NCBI GenBank assembly: GCA_012799265.1
Contig: JAAZLP010000029.1
Location: forward strand, 1 to 12,637
Length of the DNA: 12,637 nt
Origin: Phyllobacteriaceae bacterium
Lineage (GTDB): Bacteria; Pseudomonadota; Alphaproteobacteria; Rhizobiales; Devosiaceae
Reading direction: 5' to 3'
Shown here: positions 6,201 through 12,637 of the stretch, in pieces
How the letters are laid out: every line of letters begins with the position of its first letter
Numbering within the stretch: the stretch's first letter is position 1
The notes under the pieces: generated by a model
What the model saw: the letters and a program-made list of their open reading frames with translations, nothing else
Told to the model about the DNA's origin: nothing
Databases searched by the model: none
Position numbers and translations under genes: made by a program

Positions 6201-6902
6201 TCAGGGAAGATTGCGCAGGAAGCCTGCAAGGTCGCCGGTAATGTGATGCACATGCGGCCCCGTTGTGCGGCCAAGCTCCCAGGCATCGACCTGCTCATGG
6301 GCAAAGTCATCGCCGGGAACCACCTGCACCGTAGCCATGCCTACTTCATGGGGCACGACGAGGTTCTTTTCGAGATCGTCGAACATGGCGGCGCGGCCGG
6401 GATTGATGCCATGCAGCTGGAAGAAGCCGTCATAGGCCTCGCGATGCGGCTTGGGCACGAAGGTCATGGCGCGGATATCGTGCACATGTTCGAATAGGTG
6501 ATCGCCGCCGAGCCGCGCCAGCACATTGCGGGCATGGCCTGTGTCGCCATTGGTCAGGATGAATTTGCGACCAGGGAGAACGGCAATCGCCTCGATCAGG
6601 TCCGGATGCGGATTGACCGGAGAATAGTCGATGGCGTGGACGGTGTTGAGGAAGTGGTTGGCGTCAATGTCGTGCCGCCGCATCAGTCCGTTCAGCGTCG
6701 TGCCGTAGTCCCGGTAGTAGTCCTTCTGCAACTTCCGCGCCTCGGCGAAATCGAGCTGGGTGACGTCCATTACATATTGAGTGATGAGGACGTCGATCTG
6801 CGCGAAGAGATTGCACTCACGCGGATAGAGGGTGTTGTCGAGATCGAACACCCAATCGGTGACATGACTGAAGCTGGGAATGGCGGAGGACAATGCGGTC
6901 AT
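6201..6902 (-). CDS. HAD-family pyrimidine 5'-nucleotidase
   Basis: A 233-aa HAD hydrolase of the IA-variant-3 / pyrimidine-5'-nucleotidase type (TIGR01993), expected to remove phosphate from UMP, CMP or related nucleotides. Motif I is VFDLDNTLYP, with nucleophile D20 and D22. Motif II is ILTNGD (T117). The motif III lysine is K151 in PKPHREAY, and motif IV is MFDDLEKN (D175, D176). The helical cap lies between motif I and about residue 95. I prefer the ATG at 6902 because related proteins, as I recall them, begin about a dozen residues before the VTDWVFDLDNTLYP strand. An ATG at 6944 would add 14 residues, but neither start has a clear ribosome site, and 6944 is only six bases past a terminator hairpin. 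In related Rhizobiales this gene is often near argB; here it is four genes away. Confidence 0.9.
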   Translation of the reverse strand: MTALSSAIPSFSHVTDWVFDLDNTLYPRECNLFAQIDVLITQYVMDVTQLDFAEARKLQKDYYRDYGTTLNGLMRRHDIDANHFLNTVHAIDYSPVNPHPDLIEAIAVLPGRKFILTNGDTGHARNVLARLGGDHLFEHVHDIRAMTFVPKPHREAYDGFFQLHGINPGRAAMFDDLEKNLVVPHEVGMATVQVVPGDDFAHEQVDAWELGRTTGPHVHHITGDLAGFLRNLP

Positions 6903-6950
6903 GGCTGGAGGATGGCAGGAAAAGATGAAGGTTTCATCAGCCATAAAGGA

Positions 6951-6979
6951 GAAAGGGGCCCCGGATCGGGACCCCTTTC
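6951..6979 (-). terminator. Terminator after the periplasmic-protein gene
   Basis: Plus-strand GAAAGGGG (6951-6958) pairs with CCCCTTTC (6972-6979). Inside, after one mismatch, CCC pairs with GGG around a 5-base GGATC loop. It begins 7 bases after the stop codon of the gene ending at 6987. On the minus strand the stem is followed by the T-rich CTCCTTT. This would stop most read-through into the nucleotidase gene. Confidence 0.75.
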
Positions 6980-6986
6980 GAAGAGT

Positions 6987-8210
6987 TTACTGATTGGCGG
7001 TGACGGCCAGGTTGAGTGCCTTGATCAGGCCTGCCGGATTTGCGGCAGCTGCTGCCAGCACCAGGAAGCTGGTCGGCGAGGCTGGCTTGACCGAAACCTC
7101 GAGGCTCTGCGGATCATCGAGGAAGGATTCTGCCGCCGGCGTCACCATTGCGGTGAGTTCTGGGATACCGGCCTGGTTGATCATCTCGGGAATGGCGGGC
7201 TTGATCACTTCCACAAACTGGGCGCGTGCGACGCCGGACTGGCCAGCGAAGAAGTCGAGGGCGCGGCCGACAAGACCTGCATCGTCATAGCGCACCGACG
7301 CACCACCAATGGAGATCGCCTGCGCCATTTCCATGCCAAGCATCATCTGCTTTGCCTGGCCCTCTTCGGTCGTGAAGTCGATATCCTCGCTCTGCATGGC
7401 GTAGATCTTCTCCAGAACCGCGGCGGTGAAACCACGCAGGTCCATGGCTATGTTCAGCGCGCCGATATTGGCGAAATCCAGGGAGAATTCGTCCATGACG
7501 AAGTCGCCGGTAACGAGGTTCCAGGTCGCGATCTGGTTGATATTGCCGTCGATGATGGTCAGGCCCAGCGCTTCGATGATGGCGCCGGCTTCCGGCTCTT
7601 CCTCGCCAACGGTGCTCAGGTCTGCCCAGATATTGGAAATGCTGAAATCGGTGTCGATGGTCTCGAGGTCGTCGCCGTTGAAGCCAAAGGACGAGACATA
7701 ATCGAGGCCGTCATACTTGATGACTTCCGCGCCATCGCGCTTGACCAGCAGCGGGCCGGTTGCCACGCGTTCAACGGTCTGCATCAGGGATACGGCGTCG
7801 GTCTGGCCTTCCGGCGGCAGCCACAGGCCTTCGGCCACAATACCGGTGAGGCTCAGTTCGCCCCTGACCTCGTCGCCAAATACGGAGTTCACGTCCGGCA
7901 CGCGCAGGCTTTCCGCAGAGTAGGACCCGTCGTCGTGTTCGATGACACCTTCGAAGGTGAGCACGGTGTCGACATCCATCGGATCGATCTCGTCGCCGCC
8001 CGTGAAGCCCACCACAACCCCGTCAACGGTGATGGTGTTGCCATCAAGGGTCGCCGGGCCGAAGTCGAGATCGTAGCCCATAACCTTGTAGACGCTCTCG
8101 ATGCGGTCGATGAAAGCGTCGGCGTCCAGCGCGAAAGCGGGCAACTGCATAGCCAAAGTCGCCAGCCCTGTTGCGAGCAGCAGGCTGGTGGTCTTGGTCT
8201 TCCGGATCAT
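6987..8210 (-). CDS. Periplasmic protein of unknown function with signal peptide
   Basis: A 407-aa product. The N-terminus has a Sec signal peptide: RKTK, then hydrophobic residues 9-23, with an AFA cleavage motif (25-27) before LDADAF. The mature part is acidic and rich in alternating beta-like segments in its first half (GNTITVDGVVVGF, VLTFEGVIEHDDGSYSAESL) and in helical segments in the second (near AVLEKIYAMQ and AKQMMLGMEMAQAI). There is no cysteine pair, lipobox or recognised catalytic motif. The repeated strand pattern recalls large periplasmic beta-structures such as the DUF945 or AsmA-like groups, but I cannot assign a family. I set the start at 8210 (GAGGG eight bases upstream, and the signal peptide begins directly), rejecting a start 30 codons earlier that has no ribosome site. 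It is transcribed alone: a terminator follows, and 162 bp separate it from ilvA. Confidence 0.85.
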   Translation of the reverse strand: MIRKTKTTSLLLATGLATLAMQLPAFALDADAFIDRIESVYKVMGYDLDFGPATLDGNTITVDGVVVGFTGGDEIDPMDVDTVLTFEGVIEHDDGSYSAESLRVPDVNSVFGDEVRGELSLTGIVAEGLWLPPEGQTDAVSLMQTVERVATGPLLVKRDGAEVIKYDGLDYVSSFGFNGDDLETIDTDFSISNIWADLSTVGEEEPEAGAIIEALGLTIIDGNINQIATWNLVTGDFVMDEFSLDFANIGALNIAMDLRGFTAAVLEKIYAMQSEDIDFTTEEGQAKQMMLGMEMAQAISIGGASVRYDDAGLVGRALDFFAGQSGVARAQFVEVIKPAIPEMINQAGIPELTAMVTPAAESFLDDPQSLEVSVKPASPTSFLVLAAAAANPAGLIKALNLAVTANQ

Positions 8211-8356
8211 GTTTACGTCCCTCTGTAAAATGCGCGCTCCGGTGTCCCCACGTGTCGCGCCAAGAATGCTAGTCGCCCCGTAGCGGCCATTGCATGGCAT
8301 CGGGGCAGAAATACGTCGATCGATTTACCTGCCGCATAAAACGATTGGATGTCGAA

Positions 8357-8369
8357 CCCTGTTTCAGGG
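8357..8369 (-). terminator. Weak hairpin after ilvA
   Basis: CCCTG-ttt-CAGGG is a 5-bp stem with a 3-base loop, starting 3 bases past the ilvA stop codon. The minus strand continues GTTCGAC, without a T-run, so it may be only a partial terminator. The rest of the 162-bp gap down to the periplasmic-protein gene holds that gene's GAGGG ribosome site and no other clear signal. Confidence 0.3.
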
Positions 8370-8372
8370 GTG

Positions 8373-9890
8373 TCATTCCCGTTCGAGAAACTGCCGGTAG
8401 GCGGGGTTTTCTGTCTCGTCCCAATAGGGGAACCCAATGGCGTCAATATGCCGGAAGAAGTCCCCACGCGTCTCCGCGGGCACTTCGAGCCCGACCAGCA
8501 CGCGCCCATAGTCTGCACCATGATTGCGGTAGTGGAACAGCGTGATGTTCCAGGCGTCGTTGAGCCCCTCTAGGAACTTCAGCAGGGCGCCAGGCCGCTC
8601 GGGAAACTGGAAGCGGAACACCATCTCGTCCGTTAAACCCGCGGCGCGTCCACCGACCATGTGCCGGACATGGAGCTTGGCGACTTCATTGTCGGTGAGA
8701 TCGACAACCGAAAGACCATTGGCCTTCAGCATGTCGATGATCTCGTGCTTTTCGCTGTCGCCCTGCGCGAGCTTGACGCCAACAAAGATATTGGCATCCG
8801 CGCCCCTGGCGTAGCGGTAGTTGAACTCGGTAATGGCCCGATTGCCGATGAGCCCAATGAAGGAGCGGTAGGAGCCCGGAACTTCCGGAATGGTCACGGC
8901 CAGCAGCGCTTCCGCCCGCTCGCCGATCTCGGCCCGTTCAGCGACATAGCGCAGGCGATCGAAATTGACATTGGCGCCCGAGTTGACGGCGATGAGGGCG
9001 CCCTCGGGGGCATTGCCATTCTCCACATCACGCCGCAGCCCGGCCAGCGCCAGGGCACCCGCCGGCTCGGTGATGGCGCGGTGGTCATCGAAGATGTCCT
9101 TGATGGCCGCGCAGATTTCGTCAGCCGTGACGGTGATGATGTCGTCGAGCAGATCGCGGCACAGCCGGAACGTTTCATCGCCCACCTGGCGCACCGCCAC
9201 GCCATCGGCAAAGAGCCCCACCTCATCGATGGGCACGGGGTGACCTGCCGCGATCGCGGCCTTCATGCTGGCGGCTTCTTCCGGCTCGACGCCGATGACC
9301 CGGATTTCTGGCCGCAGGAATTTGACGAAGCTGGCGATGCCGGCGGCCAGACCGCCGCCGCCAACGGGCACATAGATGGCGCCAATCGGCTCGGGGTGCT
9401 GGCGCATGATTTCAAGTCCAACCGTGCCCTGACCGGCAATGACATCGGGATCATCGAAGGGATGAACGAAGACATAGCCATGGGCGTCCGCCAGCTTGCT
9501 GGCATGGGCGCGGGCAGCGTCAAAGCCGTCCCCGAACAGCACCACTTCGCCCCCTAGGCGCTTGACGGCATTGACCTTGATCAGCGGCGTCGTGGTCGGC
9601 ATGACAATGATCGAGCGGATGCCAAGCCTTGTGGCCGATAGCGCGACGCCCTGGGCGTGATTGCCGGCGGATGCGCAGATGACGCCGCGGGCGCGCTCCT
9701 CTGCCGTCAGATGGACGATGCGGTTATGGGCGCCGCGGATCTTGAAGGAGAAGACCGGCTGCAAATCCTCGCGCTTGACGATCACGGTCCGACCGAGCTT
9801 GGTCGAAAGCAGTTCCATATGCTCAAGCGGGGTCTGGACGGCCACTTCATAGACGGAAGAGGTCAGGATTTTACGGACATAGTCGGTCAT
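8373..9890 (-). CDS. ilvA: Threonine ammonia-lyase, biosynthetic (isoleucine pathway)
   Basis: A 505-aa PLP enzyme that deaminates threonine to 2-oxobutanoate, the first step of isoleucine synthesis. The PLP lysine is K50 in FSFKIRGAHNR. SAGNHAQG (74-81) and the phosphate-binding loop VGGGGLAAG (176-184) are intact. The length is close to E. coli IlvA (514 aa). The C-terminus has two ACT-like regulatory modules (about 328-405 and 421-500), with GSYRSFIGLIG and ERPGALLKFLEGL at the equivalent starts. This indicates the long, isoleucine-inhibited, valine-relieved biosynthetic form, not the short catabolic TdcB form. The start at 9890 has GGAG six bases upstream; an in-frame ATG 15 codons earlier lacks this. 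TauE is 61 bp upstream in the same direction, so they may share a transcript, though no function links them. Confidence 0.97.
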   Translation of the reverse strand: MTDYVRKILTSSVYEVAVQTPLEHMELLSTKLGRTVIVKREDLQPVFSFKIRGAHNRIVHLTAEERARGVICASAGNHAQGVALSATRLGIRSIIVMPTTTPLIKVNAVKRLGGEVVLFGDGFDAARAHASKLADAHGYVFVHPFDDPDVIAGQGTVGLEIMRQHPEPIGAIYVPVGGGGLAAGIASFVKFLRPEIRVIGVEPEEAASMKAAIAAGHPVPIDEVGLFADGVAVRQVGDETFRLCRDLLDDIITVTADEICAAIKDIFDDHRAITEPAGALALAGLRRDVENGNAPEGALIAVNSGANVNFDRLRYVAERAEIGERAEALLAVTIPEVPGSYRSFIGLIGNRAITEFNYRYARGADANIFVGVKLAQGDSEKHEIIDMLKANGLSVVDLTDNEVAKLHVRHMVGGRAAGLTDEMVFRFQFPERPGALLKFLEGLNDAWNITLFHYRNHGADYGRVLVGLEVPAETRGDFFRHIDAIGFPYWDETENPAYRQFLERE

Positions 9891-9951
9891 GGGCGGCTCC
9901 AGCACTGCCAGCGGATGGACGCCCTCATGGGACAAAAGTCAATCGCTGCGA

Positions 9952-10737
9952 TCAGATGGCAGGATTGAACAATTGCCATGTCTGGAAAAGGGCAAGGCCG
10001 ACTACCAGCGTGCCGACCAGCAGCATCAGCCGCTTGGCGGGCAGGATGCGGACGACATAGCCTGCGAGCGGCGCCGCAACGATGCCGCCAACAACCAGCC
10101 CGGCAACCGACCAGAGATAGCGATCAATGCCGCTGGCTTCCTCCCAGTGTCCGGTCAGCAGGGCGGTGATGAAGGCGACCGACACCGCCGTGGTGACGAA
10201 AAACTCCACGGTATTGACCGTGCCCACGACATAGCGCGGCGCGCCGCCCGAGCCGATGAGGCTTGAGGTGACAATGGGGCCCCAGCCACCGCCGCCTGCC
10301 GCATCGACAAAGCCGCCCGCCACGCCCAGCGGCAGCACGATCTGGGTGCGCGGCTCCTTATAGGGGCCGCGGGCGCGCAGGGCGCGATAGAGGATGAAAA
10401 CGCCGAGCAGGCCGAGATAGATGGTGACGAAGGGACGGAGCAGGGCGCCGTCGACCGAGGTCAGCAAATAGGTTCCGAGCACGCCGCCGAGGATACCGGC
10501 CGGTGCCAGTCGCCAGAACAGGCGCCAGTTGACGTTTCTGTGGGTGACATGGCTCGTCGCCGAGGCGGCGGTGGTGAACATTTCGGCAGCGTGAACGCTG
10601 GCCGAAGCCGCTGCGGGCGGGACGCCGAAGGAAAGCAGGATGGTCGAGCTGACAACGCCATAGGCCATGCCCAGCGCGCCATCGACGATCTGGGCAAAGA
10701 AGCCGACGGCAAGGAAGATGAAAAACTCAGAACCCAT
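9952..10737 (-). CDS. TauE/SafE (TSUP) family permease, putative sulfite/organic-anion exporter
   Basis: A 261-aa inner-membrane protein with about eight hydrophobic segments. It shows the internal repeat of the TSUP family: repeat 1 has QIVDGALGMAYGVVSSTILL and SVHAAEMFTTAASATSH; repeat 2 has GGFVDAAGGGGWGPIVTSSL and VVGTVNTVEFFVTTAVS. These paired DGxxGxGxG and N/H-xxE-F blocks are diagnostic. Members export sulfite, sulfoacetate or related anions. Substrate assignment is by family only, and no sulfur gene is nearby. The ATG at 10737 has a GGGGCGG just upstream as a weak ribosome site. An argB terminator separates it from argB. Confidence 0.93.
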   Translation of the reverse strand: MGSEFFIFLAVGFFAQIVDGALGMAYGVVSSTILLSFGVPPAAASASVHAAEMFTTAASATSHVTHRNVNWRLFWRLAPAGILGGVLGTYLLTSVDGALLRPFVTIYLGLLGVFILYRALRARGPYKEPRTQIVLPLGVAGGFVDAAGGGGWGPIVTSSLIGSGGAPRYVVGTVNTVEFFVTTAVSVAFITALLTGHWEEASGIDRYLWSVAGLVVGGIVAAPLAGYVVRILPAKRLMLLVGTLVVGLALFQTWQLFNPAI

Positions 10738-10782
10738 GCCGCCCCATAATCCGGATGACCCTCACACGCATCAAACGCGGAA

Positions 10783-10805
10783 AGGGGGCAAAAGGTTTGC
10801 CCCCT
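10783..10805 (-). terminator. Terminator after argB
   Basis: AGGGGGCAAA-agg-TTTGCCCCCT forms a perfect 10-bp stem with a 3-base loop, starting 8 bases past the argB stop. The minus strand continues TTCCGCGTTTG, a short T-tail. This is the strongest hairpin in the window and should separate argB from the TauE gene. Confidence 0.8.
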
Positions 10806-10813
10806 CGACGCTC

Positions 10814-11716
10814 TTAGCGAACGATCAGCGTACCGGCGCCGTGCTCGGTGAAGAGCTCGACCAGCACCACATGCGGGGTCTTGCCGTTGAGGATCACAAC
10901 GCCTTCCACGCCATTGTCGAGCGCTTCGAGGCAGGTCTCGACCTTGGGGATCATGCCGCCCGAAATGGTGCCGTCAGCGATCAGCGCCTTGGCGTCGCGC
11001 ACCGTCAGCTCAGGGATCAGCTTCTTGTTGGCGTCGAGCACGCCATCAACGTCGGTGAGGAACAGCAGGCGCTTGGCGCCGAGCGAACCGGCAATGGCGC
11101 CGGCAAAGGTATCGGCGTTGATATTGTAGGTTGCGCCGTCGCGACCGGGCGCGACCGGGGCGATGACCGGGATCATCTCCGAACGGGCGAGAGTGTCGAG
11201 CAGGGTGCGGTCAACCTCGACCGGCTCGCCGACATAACCCAGATCAAGCACGCGCTCGATATTGGAGCCGGGGTCTTTCACCTTCTTCTCCGCCTTGCGG
11301 GCGAAGACCATGTTGCCGTCCTTGCCGCAAAGACCGATGGCCCATTCGCCTTCGGCATTGATCAGCGCGACGATTTCCTTGTTGATCGAGCCCGCCAGCA
11401 CCATCTCGACGATTTCCATCGTCCGCGCATCGGTGACGCGCAGGCCGCCTTCGAACTTGGATTCGATGCCGAGATTTTTCAGCATCGAGGCGATCTGCGG
11501 CCCACCGCCATGGACGACGATCGGGTTTACGCGCGACTGCTTGAGCAGCGCGATGTCGCGGGCAAAGGCGCGGCCCAGCTCGATATTGCCCATGGCGTGG
11601 CCGCCATATTTCACGACGACAGTCTTGCCTTCATAGCGCTGCATATAGGGCAGGGCCTGGGCGAGGATGCCGGCATCATGGCTGAACCGGTCTACATTGG
11701 GCGCATCATTGGACAT
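10814..11716 (-). CDS. argB: Acetylglutamate kinase
   Basis: A 300-aa cytoplasmic kinase that phosphorylates N-acetyl-L-glutamate, the second step of arginine synthesis. The nucleotide and substrate loops are intact: VKYGGHAMG with K36, and VHGGGPQI (68-75). YNINADTFAGAIAGSLGAKRLLFLTDV and GGMIPKVETC are the family's C-terminal lobe. The N-terminal extension of about 30 residues before the first strand (with the helix AGILAQALPYMQRY) is the kinked helix characteristic of hexameric, arginine-inhibited enzymes, so feedback by arginine is expected. The ATG at 11716 has AGGAG 12 bases upstream, rather far. The 135-bp gap up to tilS contains inverted repeats that may belong to its promoter or leader. 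Confidence 0.97.
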   Translation of the reverse strand: MSNDAPNVDRFSHDAGILAQALPYMQRYEGKTVVVKYGGHAMGNIELGRAFARDIALLKQSRVNPIVVHGGGPQIASMLKNLGIESKFEGGLRVTDARTMEIVEMVLAGSINKEIVALINAEGEWAIGLCGKDGNMVFARKAEKKVKDPGSNIERVLDLGYVGEPVEVDRTLLDTLARSEMIPVIAPVAPGRDGATYNINADTFAGAIAGSLGAKRLLFLTDVDGVLDANKKLIPELTVRDAKALIADGTISGGMIPKVETCLEALDNGVEGVVILNGKTPHVVLVELFTEHGAGTLIVR

Positions 11717-11740
11717 GGGCTTGATCAGCTCCTCGCAAGG

Positions 11741-11759
11741 CCTGCAATAATTTTGCAGG
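11741..11759. repeat. Inverted repeat in the argB leader
   Basis: CCTGCAA-taatt-TTGCAGG has perfect 7-bp arms with a 5-bp AT centre, ending 25 bases upstream of the argB start. It could be a leader hairpin sequestering nothing obvious (the AGGAG lies between it and the ATG) or an operator site. A second, imperfect repeat (ATTTCcATC-cct-GATGAAAT, 11770-11789) and a third, GGGACA-tt-TGTCCC (11818-11831), follow. The third is 20 bases past the tilS stop and may help end tilS. Confidence 0.45.
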
Positions 11760-11851
11760 GGTCTAGTTCATTTCCATCCCTGATGAAATCGGCTTTGTGG
11801 ACTATTTCAAGGTCACAGGGACATTTGTCCCCCGACTGAGCCAAAAGCGCG

Positions 11852-12637
11852 TCAGTCTATCAATAATTGCACTTTGACCCTGTCATCGAAAGACCAGCCC
11901 CCAAGGGCAAGAAGCGCGCCGTCTGCATCGGTCACCAGCGGCGCGGTGCGGATGGCCTCGGCGGGCGTTGTCACCTTGAAGCCGAGCAGTTCCTCGAGGC
12001 GGTGCCGGGGCATGAAATCAGTGGCCGCAGCCTGAAAGCTGGTGGCGTCTGAAAGATTGGTGATGAGAAAGCGCTCGTCCCAGACCAGATCACGTTGCGG
12101 CGGCAACGGGGTTTCGGCTGGCAGCGCCCGGCCTGGTTCCCGCGAAATGGTCAGGTTCTCGCCCTTGAAGCGGATGACCGCGCCGAGCAGGGTCGCCCCA
12201 CGCGGCAGGCTGTCGCCCGCGATCTGATCATAGAGCCGTTCCACCTGACCCAGCGCGCGCGGCTTCTGCCTTCCGCCGACAATATTGAGCACGCGGCTCA
12301 ATACGCGCCGCCCGATAGCCGGGCTCAGCGTGGTAAAGGCAGCGCGGGGCAGGGTCGCGGCACCAAAGCCATCGAGCTTGACCAGCTCGGCAAAGGCGGC
12401 GTCAGCGACCTGGCTCAGCGCCTGGTCGGCCTCGGCCATGCGCGTTGCAAAGCGGGAGAGAGCCGCCCCATCCAGTCCCTCCGCAGCCAGCGCGGGCAGC
12501 AGCCTGCGCCAGCGGACACGCTCATAGCTCGTGTCGTGATTGGAGGGATCCTGCGCTGCCGTCAGCCCGGCCTCCTCCACAATCGTGGCGAGCGCTGCGG
12601 GCTCCACATCCAGCAGCGGCCGGAAAATCCTGATGCC
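11852..12637 (-). CDS. tilS: tRNA(Ile)-lysidine synthetase, C-terminal part (cut by window edge)
   Basis: The gene enters from the right edge, so only the last 261 residues are seen and the PP-loop SGGxDS motif is outside. The visible start RIFRPLLDV, then the GL..AQDPSNHDTSYERVRWRRLLPAL block, is diagnostic of TilS (the DPSN..D..YxRVRxR motif follows the ATPase core). The rest is the helical linker and the C-terminal tRNA-binding region, ending WSFDDRVKVQLLID. TilS uses ATP to attach lysine to C34 of tRNA-Ile(CAU), changing its decoding from AUG to AUA. It is essential. The stop is TGA at 11852. Confidence 0.9.
   Translation of the reverse strand, partial: GIRIFRPLLDVEPAALATIVEEAGLTAAQDPSNHDTSYERVRWRRLLPALAAEGLDGAALSRFATRMAEADQALSQVADAAFAELVKLDGFGAATLPRAAFTTLSPAIGRRVLSRVLNIVGGRQKPRALGQVERLYDQIAGDSLPRGATLLGAVIRFKGENLTISREPGRALPAETPLPPQRDLVWDERFLITNLSDATSFQAAATDFMPRHRLEELLGFKVTTPAEAIRTAPLVTDADGALLALGGWSFDDRVKVQLLID

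Noticed and set aside
6498..8228. Plus-strand open frame of 576 codons
   Set aside because: It lies antisense across the nucleotidase and the periplasmic protein, both of which show real motifs or a signal peptide. The translated product has no domain, and the length is explained by GC-rich codon use on the other strand.
8661..9557. Plus-strand open frame of 298 codons opposite ilvA
   Set aside because: It is antisense to an intact PLP enzyme and has no motif of its own.
9922..9960. Small hairpin with T-run after the TauE gene (ATCG-cag-CGAT then TTTT)
   Set aside because: A 4-bp stem overlapping the stop codon, with the T-run four bases away, is too weak to call a terminator.
10667..11839. 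Plus-strand open frame of 390 codons opposite argB
   Set aside because: It is a shadow; ArgB motifs are complete on the minus strand, and the frame runs through two intergenic gaps containing a terminator.

Overview
The window looks like a chromosomal segment of a GC-rich alphaproteobacterium, most likely Hyphomicrobiales (Devosia or Pelagibacterium-like). This placement is an inference from protein flavour (ArgB, IlvA, the pyrimidine 5'-nucleotidase and a PP_4765-type flavoprotein) and has not been tested by a search. I see no insertion sequence, CRISPR array, tRNA, rRNA or phage gene. One gene is on the + strand (the flavoprotein, 331-1530). Everything else is on the - strand.

Left part (1-1530): the DNA-binding N-terminus of a LacI-family repressor runs off the left edge. 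It is divergent from a BaiN/HI0933-like FAD flavoprotein.

Metal and stress segment (1527-6159): a His-rich CDF-type zinc/cobalt exporter lies tail-to-tail with the flavoprotein, and the two genes share a CTAG stop overlap. The CDF promoter carries a near-perfect ArsR/SmtB-type operator directly after a TTGACA -35 box. Upstream come a stretch of about 460 bp with a decayed small secreted-protein gene, an 82-aa membrane-anchored protein of unknown function, an ArsR-family regulator with the SmtB/CzrA alpha-5 zinc site, a glutaredoxin-type arsenate reductase, and a half-size ABC exporter. The ABC gene and arsC are translationally coupled. The simplest model is that the regulator controls the CDF exporter about 0.9 kb away and perhaps also its own cluster. 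That link is inferred from matching motif types, not shown.

Housekeeping and biosynthesis (6201-12637), all on the - strand: a pyrimidine 5'-nucleotidase (HAD), a 407-aa periplasmic protein of unknown function, threonine ammonia-lyase IlvA (isoleucine synthesis), a TauE/SafE sulfite-exporter-family permease, acetylglutamate kinase ArgB (arginine synthesis), and the C-terminal part of TilS (tRNA-Ile lysidine synthetase), cut by the right edge. Good hairpin terminators follow the periplasmic protein, argB and the ArsR-type gene.

The most interesting part is the metal segment: a zinc-type sensor sits beside arsC without any arsenite pump, and a matching zinc-type operator sits at the CDF promoter. 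No strictly novel system is evident. The unknown periplasmic protein and the small membrane protein are the least explained genes.
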